Assembly (NCBI GenBank): GCA_019391515.1
Contig: JAHXQP010000030.1
Location: 62,001 to 126,000 of the forward strand
Length of the DNA stretch: 64,000 bases
Source of the DNA: Clostridiaceae bacterium
GTDB taxonomy: Bacteria > Bacillota > Clostridia > Tissierellales > Sporanaerobacteraceae
Reading direction: 5' to 3'
Positions 23,805 to 32,426 of this stretch are shown here, in pieces; the stretch's first letter is position 1; the number at the start of each line of letters is the position of its first letter. The position numbers and the translations under genes were made by a program. Under the pieces are notes generated by a model. The model was given only the letters and a program-made list of their open reading frames with translations, had not been told where the DNA came from and ran no database searches.

Positions 23805-24497
23805 TTAATTATCCTCATATAAATCTTCAATGTATTTAGTTTTATTCTTGGCTAATCTATGAATATTTAAACTACTCAAATACTTTAAAACCAGATATCC
23901 TAATCCTGATCCAATGATTATATATTGTGCTTTTATTGTTATTATATTTTGCTTATCCTTTATGAGAAAAGTAATAATTACCAATATTATAAATAAACTA
24001 ATCGATATGAATGTAGGTATATGCTTCTTGAATCCCATTTCATCAATAAACAAAGGAGTGATAATTCCATCGGCAATGAAATTGACTAATACAACCCCTA
24101 CATATAGTAAATATATAACAGGAGTAGATTGCCATGATAAACTTTGGTATTGTAAATATGCTGATAATATATGCATTCCAAATAAATATCCAGATAACAA
24201 ATTAAAAAAATTCAACAAAATTTCTATTGTACTTGGTCCGTAACTATTTTTTATTATTTCATTGGAAAAACTTTTAATGTCATTACCTATAACATTCTTT
24301 AGGTTAGTCCCTCTTAACTCTGAATCCTGCGCCATTCCTATTAAATCTCTCTGAATTACTTGTGCATCATATGAATTTACTTTAAAAACACTCATACTTT
24401 TCATAATTTCATATATTATATCTTCATCATCTTCTTTTACGTTTTCCATTTGCCGCAAGTTTTCTTTTTTAAGTAAGGTAACCTCATTTTTAAACAT
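23805..24497 (-). CDS. Membrane protein with N-terminal DUF1048-like segment, partner of PadR
   Basis: A 230-residue protein. Residues 1-90 are soluble and resemble the small proteins found beside PadR regulators (SMSVFKVNSYDAQVIQRDLI, IGNDIKSFSNEII). Residues 90-210 contain four to five hydrophobic helices (LLNFFNLLSGYLFGMHILSA, PVIYLLYVGVVLVNFI, HIPTFISISLFIILVIITFL, IIIGSGLGYLVLKYLSS). The start codon follows immediately the padR stop with GGAGAG overlapping it, so the two are cotranscribed and coupled. The function is unknown; in similar pairs the membrane protein is part of an envelope-stress or drug response. Confidence 0.6.
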   Translation of the reverse strand: MFKNEVTLLKKENLRQMENVKEDDEDIIYEIMKSMSVFKVNSYDAQVIQRDLIGMAQDSELRGTNLKNVIGNDIKSFSNEIIKNSYGPSTIEILLNFFNLLSGYLFGMHILSAYLQYQSLSWQSTPVIYLLYVGVVLVNFIADGIITPLFIDEMGFKKHIPTFISISLFIILVIITFLIKDKQNIITIKAQYIIIGSGLGYLVLKYLSSLNIHRLAKNKTKYIEDLYEDN

Positions 24498-24821
24498 TTA
24501 CTCTCCCTCCAATACATTATCAACAATTTTTTTTAAACAATTCCAAGCAACATTAAACTCTTTTAAATACTCTTTTCCATTCTTAGTTAAAAAATAATAC
24601 TTTCGTTTTGGTCCAAGAGGAGATTTCCTATACTTAGATGATATTATCTCCTTTTTTTCAAGTCGCATCAGTAAAGGATAAATTGTTCCTTCTTTCGTAT
24701 CAGAAAACCCATAACTTTGTAATTGCAGTACTATTTCATAACCATAAGTTTCTCCTTTGCTAATTATACTAACTATACAACCTTCTAATGTGCCTCGCAT
24801 TAATTGGGACTTATCTATCAC
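24498..24821 (-). CDS. PadR-family transcriptional regulator
   Basis: A 107-residue winged-helix regulator with the PadR signature SQLMRGTLEGCIVSIIS at the N-terminus, YGYEIVLQLQSYGFSDTKEGTIYPLL (HTH) and the wing SSKYRKSPLGPKRKYYFLTK. I chose GTG 24821 because the AGGTAGGTG ribosome site then sits 6 bases away; GTG 24830 would be only 3 bases from AAGG. It probably represses itself and the membrane protein through the inverted repeat overlapping its promoter and ribosome site. Confidence 0.88.
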   Translation of the reverse strand: MIDKSQLMRGTLEGCIVSIISKGETYGYEIVLQLQSYGFSDTKEGTIYPLLMRLEKKEIISSKYRKSPLGPKRKYYFLTKNGKEYLKEFNVAWNCLKKIVDNVLEGE

Positions 24822-24827
24822 ATTTTT

Positions 24828-24890
24828 CACCTACCTTGCACTGCATACTAGACTTATCTACATTGTATCACAAGGTAGGTGTCATATCAA
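24828..24890 (-). promoter_or_regulatory. padR promoter with an 11-bp inverted-repeat operator
   Basis: Reading the minus strand, TTGATA (24885-24890) and TACAAT (24862-24867) are separated by 17 bases. The arm CACCTACCTTG lies inside that spacer (24871-24881) and its perfect complement CAAGGTAGGTG lies over the ribosome site (24828-24838). It could be a two-site operator at the promoter or an RNA hairpin that sequesters the ribosome site. Confidence 0.75.
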
Positions 24891-24891
24891 T

Positions 24892-24927
24892 AAAAAATCA
24901 CCTATCTTAAAGATAGATGATTTTTTT
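24892..24927. terminator. Bidirectional terminator between padR and the DMT transporter
   Basis: The stem AAAATCACCTATCTT / AAGATAGATGATTTT (one mismatch) has T runs on both strands. It can stop the minus-strand transporter transcript before the padR promoter. Confidence 0.8.
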
Positions 24928-25002
24928 GTTGACATTAATTTGTATTTTGGGTTTAACGTTGTTTAAGTATATAAACATATATGCAAGAACTAACAAATTA
25001 AC

Positions 25003-25911
25003 TTATTCATAAAATCCCAATATAAATACTCCTATACTTATCATTATAATAGTAAAATATTGCTTCTTAGTTAGTTTTTCTTTCAAATAAATCCTTCCAA
25101 ATATAACAGCTACTATACTGTCTATTGACATCAATGGTGCTGCAACTACTGAATTAGAATTTAGAGCATATACATAAAAAAATTGGCCTGCTGTTTCAAA
25201 TAGTCCACCATAAATATTATATTTTTCATCTACTAGCTTGTACCCCTGTTTCTTAATCACTATTATATAAAACAATGATATCAAAGCTACAATACAAAAT
25301 GTTAATTCAAAGGAAATCAATGCTTCCTCTGGTGTAAAATATTTACTTAAGTAAACATCGTCTAAAAATGTGCCCACTCCATCTAATATAGCATAAAAGA
25401 TAGGAAACAATAATGCAGCTGCTCCTATTTTATTTTTTTTATTTACTTGTCCTATATTTTCTAGCTCCTCTTTTTCTGCCCCTTTCTTTTCTAAAACAGC
25501 TAATAAAATTAAACCTAATGTAATTAAACTTACCGCAAAAAATTGCCATCCAGACATAGTTTTACCTAATACTTTAAAGGACAATATCCCTGCTATAGCT
25601 CCAGAAGTACTAGCAACTGGTGAGCCCACAGATATTAATAAATATCTATAGCCATAAAAATCTATAGCCATGGATAAGATATATAAAAATGACACTGGAA
25701 AATAACTGATTATGTTTTTAACATCGTATTGCCAATTTAATTTTTGCAGTTCTACCACTGCATGAATTCCCATCATTAATCCAATCATTATCAATATTCT
25801 TAAATGACTATATTTATCAGTAGGGCTTGTCCCTTTTTTAAAAAATACATCAGATAAACCCCAGCAAAATGTTGCAGCTATTGCAAGTGTAAACCACGTA
25901 AACTCCATCAT
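25003..25911 (-). CDS. EamA/DMT-superfamily transporter
   Basis: A 302-residue membrane protein with ten hydrophobic helices in two EamA repeats. The first repeat starts FTWFTLAIAATFCWGLSDVF and the second starts near ALLFPIFYAILDGVGTF, ending in KEKLTKKQYFTIIMISIGVF, the usual EamA C-terminal motif. These are metabolite or drug exporters/importers; the substrate is unknown. It has its own start (AGGGGGATT then ATGATG) and terminators on both sides. Nothing ties it directly to the downstream padR pair or the upstream ABC genes. Confidence 0.85.
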   Translation of the reverse strand: MMEFTWFTLAIAATFCWGLSDVFFKKGTSPTDKYSHLRILIMIGLMMGIHAVVELQKLNWQYDVKNIISYFPVSFLYILSMAIDFYGYRYLLISVGSPVASTSGAIAGILSFKVLGKTMSGWQFFAVSLITLGLILLAVLEKKGAEKEELENIGQVNKKNKIGAAALLFPIFYAILDGVGTFLDDVYLSKYFTPEEALISFELTFCIVALISLFYIIVIKKQGYKLVDEKYNIYGGLFETAGQFFYVYALNSNSVVAAPLMSIDSIVAVIFGRIYLKEKLTKKQYFTIIMISIGVFILGFYE

Positions 25912-25982
25912 AATCCCCCTATACTATTGTGTTTGAAATTGCAGATTTTATTATATAATAATTACTTCCCATTAGCAAAGAA

Positions 25983-26027
25983 AAAAATACTGGCTGAATT
26001 GTATAATACAATTTAGCCAGTATTTTT
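25983..26027. terminator. Terminator after the ABC exporter pair
   Basis: A long stem (AAAAATACTGGCT and AATTGTAT with their complements, one mismatch) flanked by A and T runs lies just downstream of the stop of the 26032-27756 gene. Confidence 0.85.
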
Positions 26028-26031
26028 ATAT

Positions 26032-27756
26032 TTAAATCGCCCAAAGCTTAGATTTTTCCATTTCTTCTATCATACCATAATATCTTTTTTTGTTCTTCAT
26101 TAACTCTTCATGATTGCCTATTTCTTCAATTTTTCCTTGATTTAATACTATTATTTGATCTGCATCTTTAATTGTATTCAATCTATGGGCTATTGTTATT
26201 ACCGTTCTACCCTTTGTCAGTTTATCTATGGATTTTTTAACTTCAAATTCACTATCTGCATCTAATGAAGCTGTTGCTTCATCTAGCAAAACTATTGGTG
26301 CATCTTTTAATATAGCCCTTGCTATAGATATCCTTTGTTTTTCGCCGCCAGACAAAGTGGAGCCTCCTTCTCCCACTATAGTTTCGTAACCTAAGGGAAG
26401 TTTATCTATAAAACTATGACAATTGGCTACTTCCGCTGCCTTCACTACTTCTTCATAACTAGCATCTTGATTACCCAATTTTATATTATTATATATAGTA
26501 TCGTTCAAAAGGTATACATCTTGAAATACCATACTTATATCCTTTAATAATACATCTGGATTTAAACTAGTTATATCCATTCCACTTATTTTTATAATCC
26601 CATTATCTATATCCCAAAATCTTGCTATAAGATTCGTTATTGTCGTTTTCCCAGAGCCTGAAGGTCCTATAAGGGCTGTTTTAGTACCTTCTTTAGCTAC
26701 AAAACTTATATTGTTTAAAATATTTTCTCCTTCTTCATAAGCAAAACTTACATTTTCAAACTCAATGTCATAATTCTTAAAATTGCTCTTGTCATATATA
26801 TATCCTATCTCTGGTTGGTTATACACTTCTATTAATTTTTGGGAAGCTAATTTTAAATATCTAAATTCTCCATATTGAACTGAAAAAGTCCTTAATATAT
26901 TGGTAAGGGCAATATTTACAATAGAGAAAGTTAAAAGTTCTTTACTTCCTATGTTGCCATTGCCAAATTTAGATACTGCTATTAATAATAACACAGGGAA
27001 ACTCAAATCAACTATTGTCTGAAATATAAGTACATATGGCGCAATAGATATCTCTGTTCTTATACTTTGTTTCTTAAAATCTCTAAAAGACTTTTCTAAT
27101 CTGTCAAATTTATCTCCAATTAAATTATAAGACTTAAATACCTGTATACCATTTATATATTCCACCATCCTAGATATAACCTCGTCTATAACTTTTTTCT
27201 TGTCCTTCCCTATTTTCTGTGCCTTTTGACCACCTGCATATATAATGGGAACAGCTGCTAATATTACTATAGCTTGTATCAGGCCCAATTGTTTATCTAT
27301 AAAGAAAGTTATTGCAAGAAGATATATACTTAAACAAAAAGTCTTTATTAAATCACTAATACTATGAGTTATTATCCTTTCAAAATCCTGTAAATCATTA
27401 GTCATTATATTGGTAAGGCTTCCTATGCTATTTTGATTAAAATATCCTAGATTTAAATTTTTCAAATGATTGCCTAAAGATATTCTCATAACTTTAGTAG
27501 CTCCTGCCCCTTCGGTCTGTATCCCCGTATATCCAATTCTAATGATTATAACTCTTAAAATAAATGCTATTGACATTATAATCGTATATGTTTTTATCTT
27601 AGCAAAGGTAAAATCATTATTTATCAAATCCAATAACACATTATATAACATGCCATAAAAAATCATACTAAATAATGCATCTATAACTAATAGAAATATG
27701 GGCTTTTTTAACCTTTTCCCATCTTTCCCCAGCAAAGTCTTAATATCAGATAGCAT
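26032..27756 (-). CDS. ABC exporter half-transporter (second of a pair, iron-regulated locus)
   Basis: A 574-residue fusion of a six-helix transmembrane domain (about 1-310) and an ATPase domain. Walker A is IGPSGSGKTTITNL, the signature is TLSGGEKQRISIARAIL and Walker B is PIVLLDEATASLDA. It probably heterodimerises with the 27746-29515 product, whose 3' end it overlaps by 11 bases. Pairs of this kind beside an AraC regulator and a Fur box are typical of siderophore/metallophore transport systems (IrtAB- or YbtPQ-like). That substrate class is an inference from context. Confidence 0.9.
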   Translation of the reverse strand: MLSDIKTLLGKDGKRLKKPIFLLVIDALFSMIFYGMLYNVLLDLINNDFTFAKIKTYTIIMSIAFILRVIIIRIGYTGIQTEGAGATKVMRISLGNHLKNLNLGYFNQNSIGSLTNIMTNDLQDFERIITHSISDLIKTFCLSIYLLAITFFIDKQLGLIQAIVILAAVPIIYAGGQKAQKIGKDKKKVIDEVISRMVEYINGIQVFKSYNLIGDKFDRLEKSFRDFKKQSIRTEISIAPYVLIFQTIVDLSFPVLLLIAVSKFGNGNIGSKELLTFSIVNIALTNILRTFSVQYGEFRYLKLASQKLIEVYNQPEIGYIYDKSNFKNYDIEFENVSFAYEEGENILNNISFVAKEGTKTALIGPSGSGKTTITNLIARFWDIDNGIIKISGMDITSLNPDVLLKDISMVFQDVYLLNDTIYNNIKLGNQDASYEEVVKAAEVANCHSFIDKLPLGYETIVGEGGSTLSGGEKQRISIARAILKDAPIVLLDEATASLDADSEFEVKKSIDKLTKGRTVITIAHRLNTIKDADQIIVLNQGKIEEIGNHEELMKNKKRYYGMIEEMEKSKLWAI

Positions 27757-29515
27757 AGTTTTCCCCTCCTTCTTTTATATCTACGTCACAATAATATCTA
27801 TCCCAAAGATATCTATAAAGCCCTTTCTTATTTAACAAATATTCATGTTTTCCCATTTCTGCAATTTGCCCATCTTCTAAAACCACTATATTATCTGCAT
27901 TCTTAATTGTATATAGTCTATGAGCTATTATTATTCCCGTTTTATCCTTTAGAAGAACTCTAAGGGCCTCCTGTATTTTACTTTCATTTTCTATATCTGA
28001 ATAGGATGTTACCTCATCTAAAATTATAATTGGACTATCTTTCAATATAGCTCTTGCTATAGATATTCTTTGTTTCTCTCCTCCGCTTAATTTTATGCCA
28101 CCTTCACCAAGTAATGTATCATATCCATCTGGTAGTGTCATTATAAAATCATGAATCTGTGCTTTCTTGCTAGCTTCTATTATCTCTTCCTTAGTCTTGT
28201 CTAATCCCATCTTTATATTTTCCATTATAGTATCTTCCAACATAAATACATCTTGAAATACAAAAGAAATATTATCCATCAAATTTTCCATTGGAATACT
28301 TTTTATATCAATCCCATCAATTTTTATACTTCCTTTTTGTATATCCCAAAATCTCCCTACTAACTTCCCTAATGTAGTTTTTCCAGAGCCAGATGGTCCA
28401 ACTAAAGCTACTGTAGTTTTAGGCTCTACAGATAAAGATAAATCTTTTATAACATCTTTTTCGTCATATCTAAAAGTAATATTTTTGAATTCTATTCTTC
28501 CATTAGTATCATCTTTTAGCTTTGTATATCCTGAAAATTGAGTGGGAATTTCAATTATATCTCTTACTTTGCCAGCTCCTTCTAATAACATTGAAAAATT
28601 AGAGCCGAATTCCAGCAGTGTCTTAAATGAAGATAGGAAATTCGCACTTAAAATTAAAAACAATATATAAGTAGATACATCTATAGAACCTTTAATAAAC
28701 ATTATTCCACCTATGGGTATCATAAATAATAGTCCCGAATCTATTAATGCTAAAAATATTGCATAATTAGGTACAGTTTTTTTAGTTATTTCCACCCAAT
28801 AGTCTGCATATTCTTCTGTTATATTCTTATAATTTTTAAAAGATTTTGCCGATAAATTAAACGCTTTCATGATATTCATTCCATTTATATATTGAACTAT
28901 GGTTGAGTTTAATTTTTCAACTAATCCATGATAGTGTACAACTCTCTCTTTCATCCCTTTAAACATAGATATCTGACTTATAAATCCTAATATTATAGGT
29001 ATAAATAGTGCCAATGCCAATTTCCAATTTAAATATAGAAGATATCCTAAAAACACTATTGGTGCTATTATTGCAGAGGCTAAATCTGGAATTTGATGTG
29101 CTATAAATGTTTCCAACTTTTCTATATCCTCATTTATTGTTTTTTTAATTTCCCCTACAGTATGTCCTGTAAAAAACCCCATATTTAACTTAGACATATG
29201 ATTTATAGCTCTCATTCTTAATTCGTAAAGAATGGTAAAGGCTGCTATATGAGAAAAAACCCCCGATAGAACAAAAATTATCAATCTTATTACTACAAAT
29301 ACAGCTGTAGTCAAAGCCAAACCTTTTATCTCATCATAATTTATATCCTTGTTAAATAACTCCATCACTATATTATACATAAGTATATAAGGTACTATTG
29401 CAAGTATAGAACTTATAGCACTAAATATAGCAGAGATATATAATTTGTATTTTTCTTTGCCAGAAACTTCAAGTAAAAACCTTAAATTCGATTTTTCTCT
29501 AGTACTATTTTTCAT
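27746..29515 (-). CDS. ABC exporter half-transporter (first of a pair, iron-regulated locus)
   Basis: A 589-residue transmembrane-ATPase fusion with Walker A LVGPSGSGKTTLGKLVG, the signature IKLSGGEKQRISIARAIL and Walker B PIIILDEVTSYSD. The usual catalytic glutamate follows the Walker B aspartate (DE); the D-loop reads TSYSDIEN instead of SALD, a variation often seen in one half of asymmetric heterodimers. It follows a Fur-like box at 29579-29593 and overlaps the next gene by 11 bases, so both halves are made together under iron control. Confidence 0.9.
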   Translation of the reverse strand: MKNSTREKSNLRFLLEVSGKEKYKLYISAIFSAISSILAIVPYILMYNIVMELFNKDINYDEIKGLALTTAVFVVIRLIIFVLSGVFSHIAAFTILYELRMRAINHMSKLNMGFFTGHTVGEIKKTINEDIEKLETFIAHQIPDLASAIIAPIVFLGYLLYLNWKLALALFIPIILGFISQISMFKGMKERVVHYHGLVEKLNSTIVQYINGMNIMKAFNLSAKSFKNYKNITEEYADYWVEITKKTVPNYAIFLALIDSGLLFMIPIGGIMFIKGSIDVSTYILFLILSANFLSSFKTLLEFGSNFSMLLEGAGKVRDIIEIPTQFSGYTKLKDDTNGRIEFKNITFRYDEKDVIKDLSLSVEPKTTVALVGPSGSGKTTLGKLVGRFWDIQKGSIKIDGIDIKSIPMENLMDNISFVFQDVFMLEDTIMENIKMGLDKTKEEIIEASKKAQIHDFIMTLPDGYDTLLGEGGIKLSGGEKQRISIARAILKDSPIIILDEVTSYSDIENESKIQEALRVLLKDKTGIIIAHRLYTIKNADNIVVLEDGQIAEMGKHEYLLNKKGLYRYLWDRYYCDVDIKEGGENYAI

Positions 29516-29578
29516 ATTATATCACTCCTATCTCTTCTTATTTTAAAATACTCTGCGTCATATATTATTAATAGTACA

Positions 29579-29593
29579 TGATAACGATTATCA
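29579..29593. promoter_or_regulatory. Fur-like iron box upstream of the ABC exporter pair
   Basis: TGATAACGATTATCA is a near-perfect copy of the Fur 7-1-7 core (TGATAATnATTATCA). It lies about 65 bases before the ATG at 29515, in the promoter region. Confidence 0.85.
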
Positions 29594-29635
29594 ATTTCAA
29601 CTCCAATAGTTATTATTTATGCTCCAAAAAATAAA

Positions 29636-29674
29636 AAAAGCTAAATCTCATCAAAATAATTAAAGATTAGCTTT
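29636..29674 (-). terminator. Terminator at the end of the AraC regulator gene
   Basis: On the minus strand AAGCTAATCT pairs with AGATTTAGCTT (one bulge), followed by seven T's; it overlaps the stop codon. Confidence 0.7.
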
Positions 29675-30656
29675 TGCATTTTCTATATTCTGTTGGGGTC
29701 ATATCTGTATATTTTTTAAATGTAGTAGAAAATTTGCTGGGATTTTCATATCCTACACTACCAGCAATATTTATGATGGAAATATCTGTTGTATGTAAAA
29801 GGGTCTTAGCCTTTTCAATCCTATTTCTTCTTATATATTCATATACAGTGTTTCCTGTTATTTTTTTAAATCCATTTTGCAATTTATATATAGTCATATT
29901 TAGTTCTCTCGCTAGTTCCGCAACTGTCGGTGGGTTTTTTAAATCATTTAATAAAATGTTTCTAGCCATTGATATATTATTTATCTCATCCTCACCAATG
30001 TTCGCAATACCTTCTTGTTCATTCACTTTATACTCCAAACACAAAGTAATAAATTCCATAACTTTAGATTTTAGCTTTATATAGTCTAGCATATTTTCCA
30101 AAGGTATTTTTCTTATTTTTTCAGCTAAATACTTAATTTCATAGGATGCCTCTCCTACAATTAAAGATTCTTTAGAAAAAATAGCTTCCAATAGATTTTT
30201 CCAGTCTTCAACCATAACTTCTTCTTTCTTAGGATTTACCAATTTTTTAATTGAATTTAAATCAATATGGATAGATATAGCCTCAAAATCTTTGTGGAAA
30301 AAATTAAAATGCTGAATACTATTTGACATTTTATAAAAAGACAATTTCTCCTTATCTATAATATATTTTTTAAACTTAGGAAAACACTCCACTTCTACTT
30401 TCCCATTATAACAGTACATTATTTCTATGATATCATCTTTATACTTTTCACTATTAAAAAACCATTCCATTGTAAATTCGCTATCCCAATAAGCAATTTC
30501 TATGCCATCACCAATTGTTATCCGTGATATAGTTCCCTCTACATCATTATTATTATATATTCCGTATTTTACTCCAAGTAATTCTTCAGATATTTTATAT
30601 AAACAATTTTTCTCCATTTCCTCAAAATATACATCTATTGCATTTGTTTTTCTCAT
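29667..30656 (-). CDS. AraC-family regulator of the iron/ABC locus
   Basis: A 329-residue regulator. The C-terminal ~100 residues hold two HTH motifs (NPPTVAELARELNMTIYKLQ and DISIINIAGSVGYENPSKFS, ending TPTEYRKCKS). The N-terminal 220 residues are a ligand-binding region with no close motif I can name. YbtA/PchR-type AraC proteins sense siderophores and activate adjacent transport genes. This gene lies just upstream of a half-ABC pair on the same strand and has its own Fur-like box at 30670-30685, so a similar circuit is likely. Confidence 0.88.
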   Translation of the reverse strand: MRKTNAIDVYFEEMEKNCLYKISEELLGVKYGIYNNNDVEGTISRITIGDGIEIAYWDSEFTMEWFFNSEKYKDDIIEIMYCYNGKVEVECFPKFKKYIIDKEKLSFYKMSNSIQHFNFFHKDFEAISIHIDLNSIKKLVNPKKEEVMVEDWKNLLEAIFSKESLIVGEASYEIKYLAEKIRKIPLENMLDYIKLKSKVMEFITLCLEYKVNEQEGIANIGEDEINNISMARNILLNDLKNPPTVAELARELNMTIYKLQNGFKKITGNTVYEYIRRNRIEKAKTLLHTTDISIINIAGSVGYENPSKFSTTFKKYTDMTPTEYRKCKS

Positions 30657-30669
30657 ACAATCCCGCCCT

Positions 30670-30685
30670 ATTGATAGTTATCAAT
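30670..30685. promoter_or_regulatory. Fur-like palindrome upstream of the AraC regulator
   Basis: ATTGATAGTTATCAAT is a perfect palindrome with the GATA..TATC half-sites of Fur boxes, 14 bases before the ATG at 30656. Confidence 0.65.
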
Positions 30686-30802
30686 CAATCGCATTATAAC
30701 AAATTCATATTAATTTAGCGAAATAATATATGAATTCTTTCATTATTTCAATTTCCGTTAACAATAGAGTTATAACAATAAGTATTATTAGTTTTGAAGA
30801 TC

Positions 30803-31117
30803 TTATATTCTTGTTTGTATTATATGTTTTATAAGTGCTATTGGATGGTAAAATATCATCCAAGGCCCTGAAAAACGCATCACTTCTCTAATAGATTCTT
30901 GATGTTTTCTATCATAACAATGTGTTGTACATGAACTACAAAAAGTTTTTGTTTCCATATGGGGACATTTACTAATCCTTTTATTTGAATATTCCATAAG
31001 TTCCTTACAGCTTTCACATAGATTTTTATTATTGTGATGTTTCTTTTTACAATAAATCTTTATCATCAAATTAAGAATTTCTTGTTCTTTTTTTCTTTTT
31101 TCATCTATATCAATCAT
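30803..31117 (-). CDS. Cysteine-rich NOSP-family protein (nitrous oxide-stimulated promoter type)
   Basis: A 104-residue protein with cysteine pairs CESCKELM, CPHMETKTFCSSC and CYDRKHQESIREVMRFSGPW, ending HPIALIKHIIQTR. It matches the small family named after a 'nitrous oxide-stimulated promoter' (Pfam PF11756 from memory); its function is unknown, and the cysteine spacing suggests a zinc or iron-sulfur site. Start ATG 31117 follows GGAGGGAATAG. It is cotranscribed with the DUF3793 gene and flavodoxin in a Fur-controlled unit. Confidence 0.78.
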   Translation of the reverse strand: MIDIDEKRKKEQEILNLMIKIYCKKKHHNNKNLCESCKELMEYSNKRISKCPHMETKTFCSSCTTHCYDRKHQESIREVMRFSGPWMIFYHPIALIKHIIQTRI

Positions 31118-31160
31118 TCTATTCCCTCCATACAAAAACAAAACCTTTGATTTAAAAATA

Positions 31161-31772
31161 TTAGTTATAATAATAATTCAATACTTTTTTTCCTATTACT
31201 ACTTTTTTATAAATATGATTGGCAATTTTAGTCTTAGCATTATCATAAGACTCAAAAGTTTTTTTCGCTCTCTCCAAGTCATTATAGACCTTCCAATATC
31301 CCGTCATGGCACATTTCCTATTTGGACATTCCATAAAAGCTATAACATCCGATATAGGATATCCTAAAAATATCCCTATTTCATGGGGACATATATTTTC
31401 ATATCTTTGTTTCAATAATCCTAATAACTCAAGCGTATTCATATCACTTAAATAACCAAATCTATTTAAAAAGGATATATTTTTATTATCTTTAAGTACA
31501 GAATTTAATTTAGCTTTATTATAAAATAAAATATGAATGCTTTTTTCAGTTTTCTTTAATTCGTAATAATCTATTCCCAAATCATTTTTAATATCTTCTT
31601 TATAAGTATCCCAGATAAAAAAAGTATTTCTATCTGTATCACTTCTAAAAACCATTAAGGAAGATGGTTTAAGTCCCTCTATGGTAGGTGATATATTATA
31701 AGCTATTAACATTGTTATGTAGGATTTATCGTCCAATGTATTTAAATGAGATGCAATATTTTCTAATTTCAT
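31161..31772 (-). CDS. DUF3793 family protein
   Basis: A 203-residue protein with SYITMLIAYNISPTIEGLKP near the start, FLNRFGYL and KQRYENICPHEIGIFLGYPI in the middle, and MTGYWKVYNDLERAKKTFES late. The phrase CPHEIGIFLGYPIxDV is the family hallmark. DUF3793 proteins are commonly found in clostridia next to flavodoxins and under Fur-like control; the function is unknown. It has GGGAGATGG before the ATG and lies 30 bases downstream of the flavodoxin gene. Confidence 0.82.
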   Translation of the reverse strand: MKLENIASHLNTLDDKSYITMLIAYNISPTIEGLKPSSLMVFRSDTDRNTFFIWDTYKEDIKNDLGIDYYELKKTEKSIHILFYNKAKLNSVLKDNKNISFLNRFGYLSDMNTLELLGLLKQRYENICPHEIGIFLGYPISDVIAFMECPNRKCAMTGYWKVYNDLERAKKTFESYDNAKTKIANHIYKKVVIGKKVLNYYYN

Positions 31773-31802
31773 TAAACCATCTCCCTTCCTAATATGATTT
31801 TT

Positions 31803-32234
31803 CTAAATCTTAGCTAACTTTTTACCTAGATTGATGCAACTTTCCCTATCTTCCTCCGCATCAGGAGAACCATTGATTATTAGGCCATCTTCGATTAAAT
31901 CTGCGCCTGCTTCTTTCATTCTTTCTTCCCAATCTCTCATCCATTGCCCATCGCCCCATCCATATGAGCCAAATAAAGCAACTATTTTTCCGTTAACCTT
32001 ATCCTCTATATCTTTTATAAAAGGTTCCATCTCGTTTTCTTCTAAAACTTCATTACCCATAGATGGACAACCTAATACTAAAACTTTTGAATTAACCACA
32101 TCATCGATTGAAGCAGAATCAACTGATGAAATTTTAACATCTCCATTTTCAGCAACTATTCCTTCCTTTATCAAATCTGCCATAGCTTCTGTATTACCTG
32201 TACCGCTCCAATAAATTATTGATATATTTGCCAT
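31803..32234 (-). CDS. Flavodoxin
   Basis: A 143-residue flavodoxin with the FMN phosphate-binding loop YWSGTGNTEAMADLI (residues 7-21) and the isoalloxazine loops GCPSMGNEVLEE and FGSYGWGDGQWM. It is a low-potential electron carrier replacing ferredoxin when iron is scarce. It is the first gene of a minus-strand unit with DUF3793 and NOSP genes, preceded by a consensus promoter and a perfect Fur box. Confidence 0.95.
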   Translation of the reverse strand: MANISIIYWSGTGNTEAMADLIKEGIVAENGDVKISSVDSASIDDVVNSKVLVLGCPSMGNEVLEENEMEPFIKDIEDKVNGKIVALFGSYGWGDGQWMRDWEERMKEAGADLIEDGLIINGSPDAEEDRESCINLGKKLAKI

Positions 32235-32250
32235 ATTAAACCCTCCTTTT

Positions 32251-32307
32251 ATTGATAATGATTATCAATATCAAATACATTATAATACACTTTAATTTAT
32301 TTGTAAA
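32251..32307 (-). promoter_or_regulatory. Flavodoxin promoter with perfect 19-bp Fur box
   Basis: On the minus strand, TTTACA (32302-32307) and TATAAT (32279-32284) are 17 bases apart. The Fur box ATTGATAATGATTATCAAT (32251-32269) covers the start-site region. Iron-loaded Fur would block transcription initiation here. Confidence 0.9.
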
Positions 32308-32426
32308 TAGAAAACTTATTTTTTAACTATAATAGCAGAATATCTTTATTAACTGGTTACCTTTTCCAACGAATACTTACAACTTTCCTGGAAATACTAT
32401 TCATTTAGAATAAAGGAGGATTTTCT

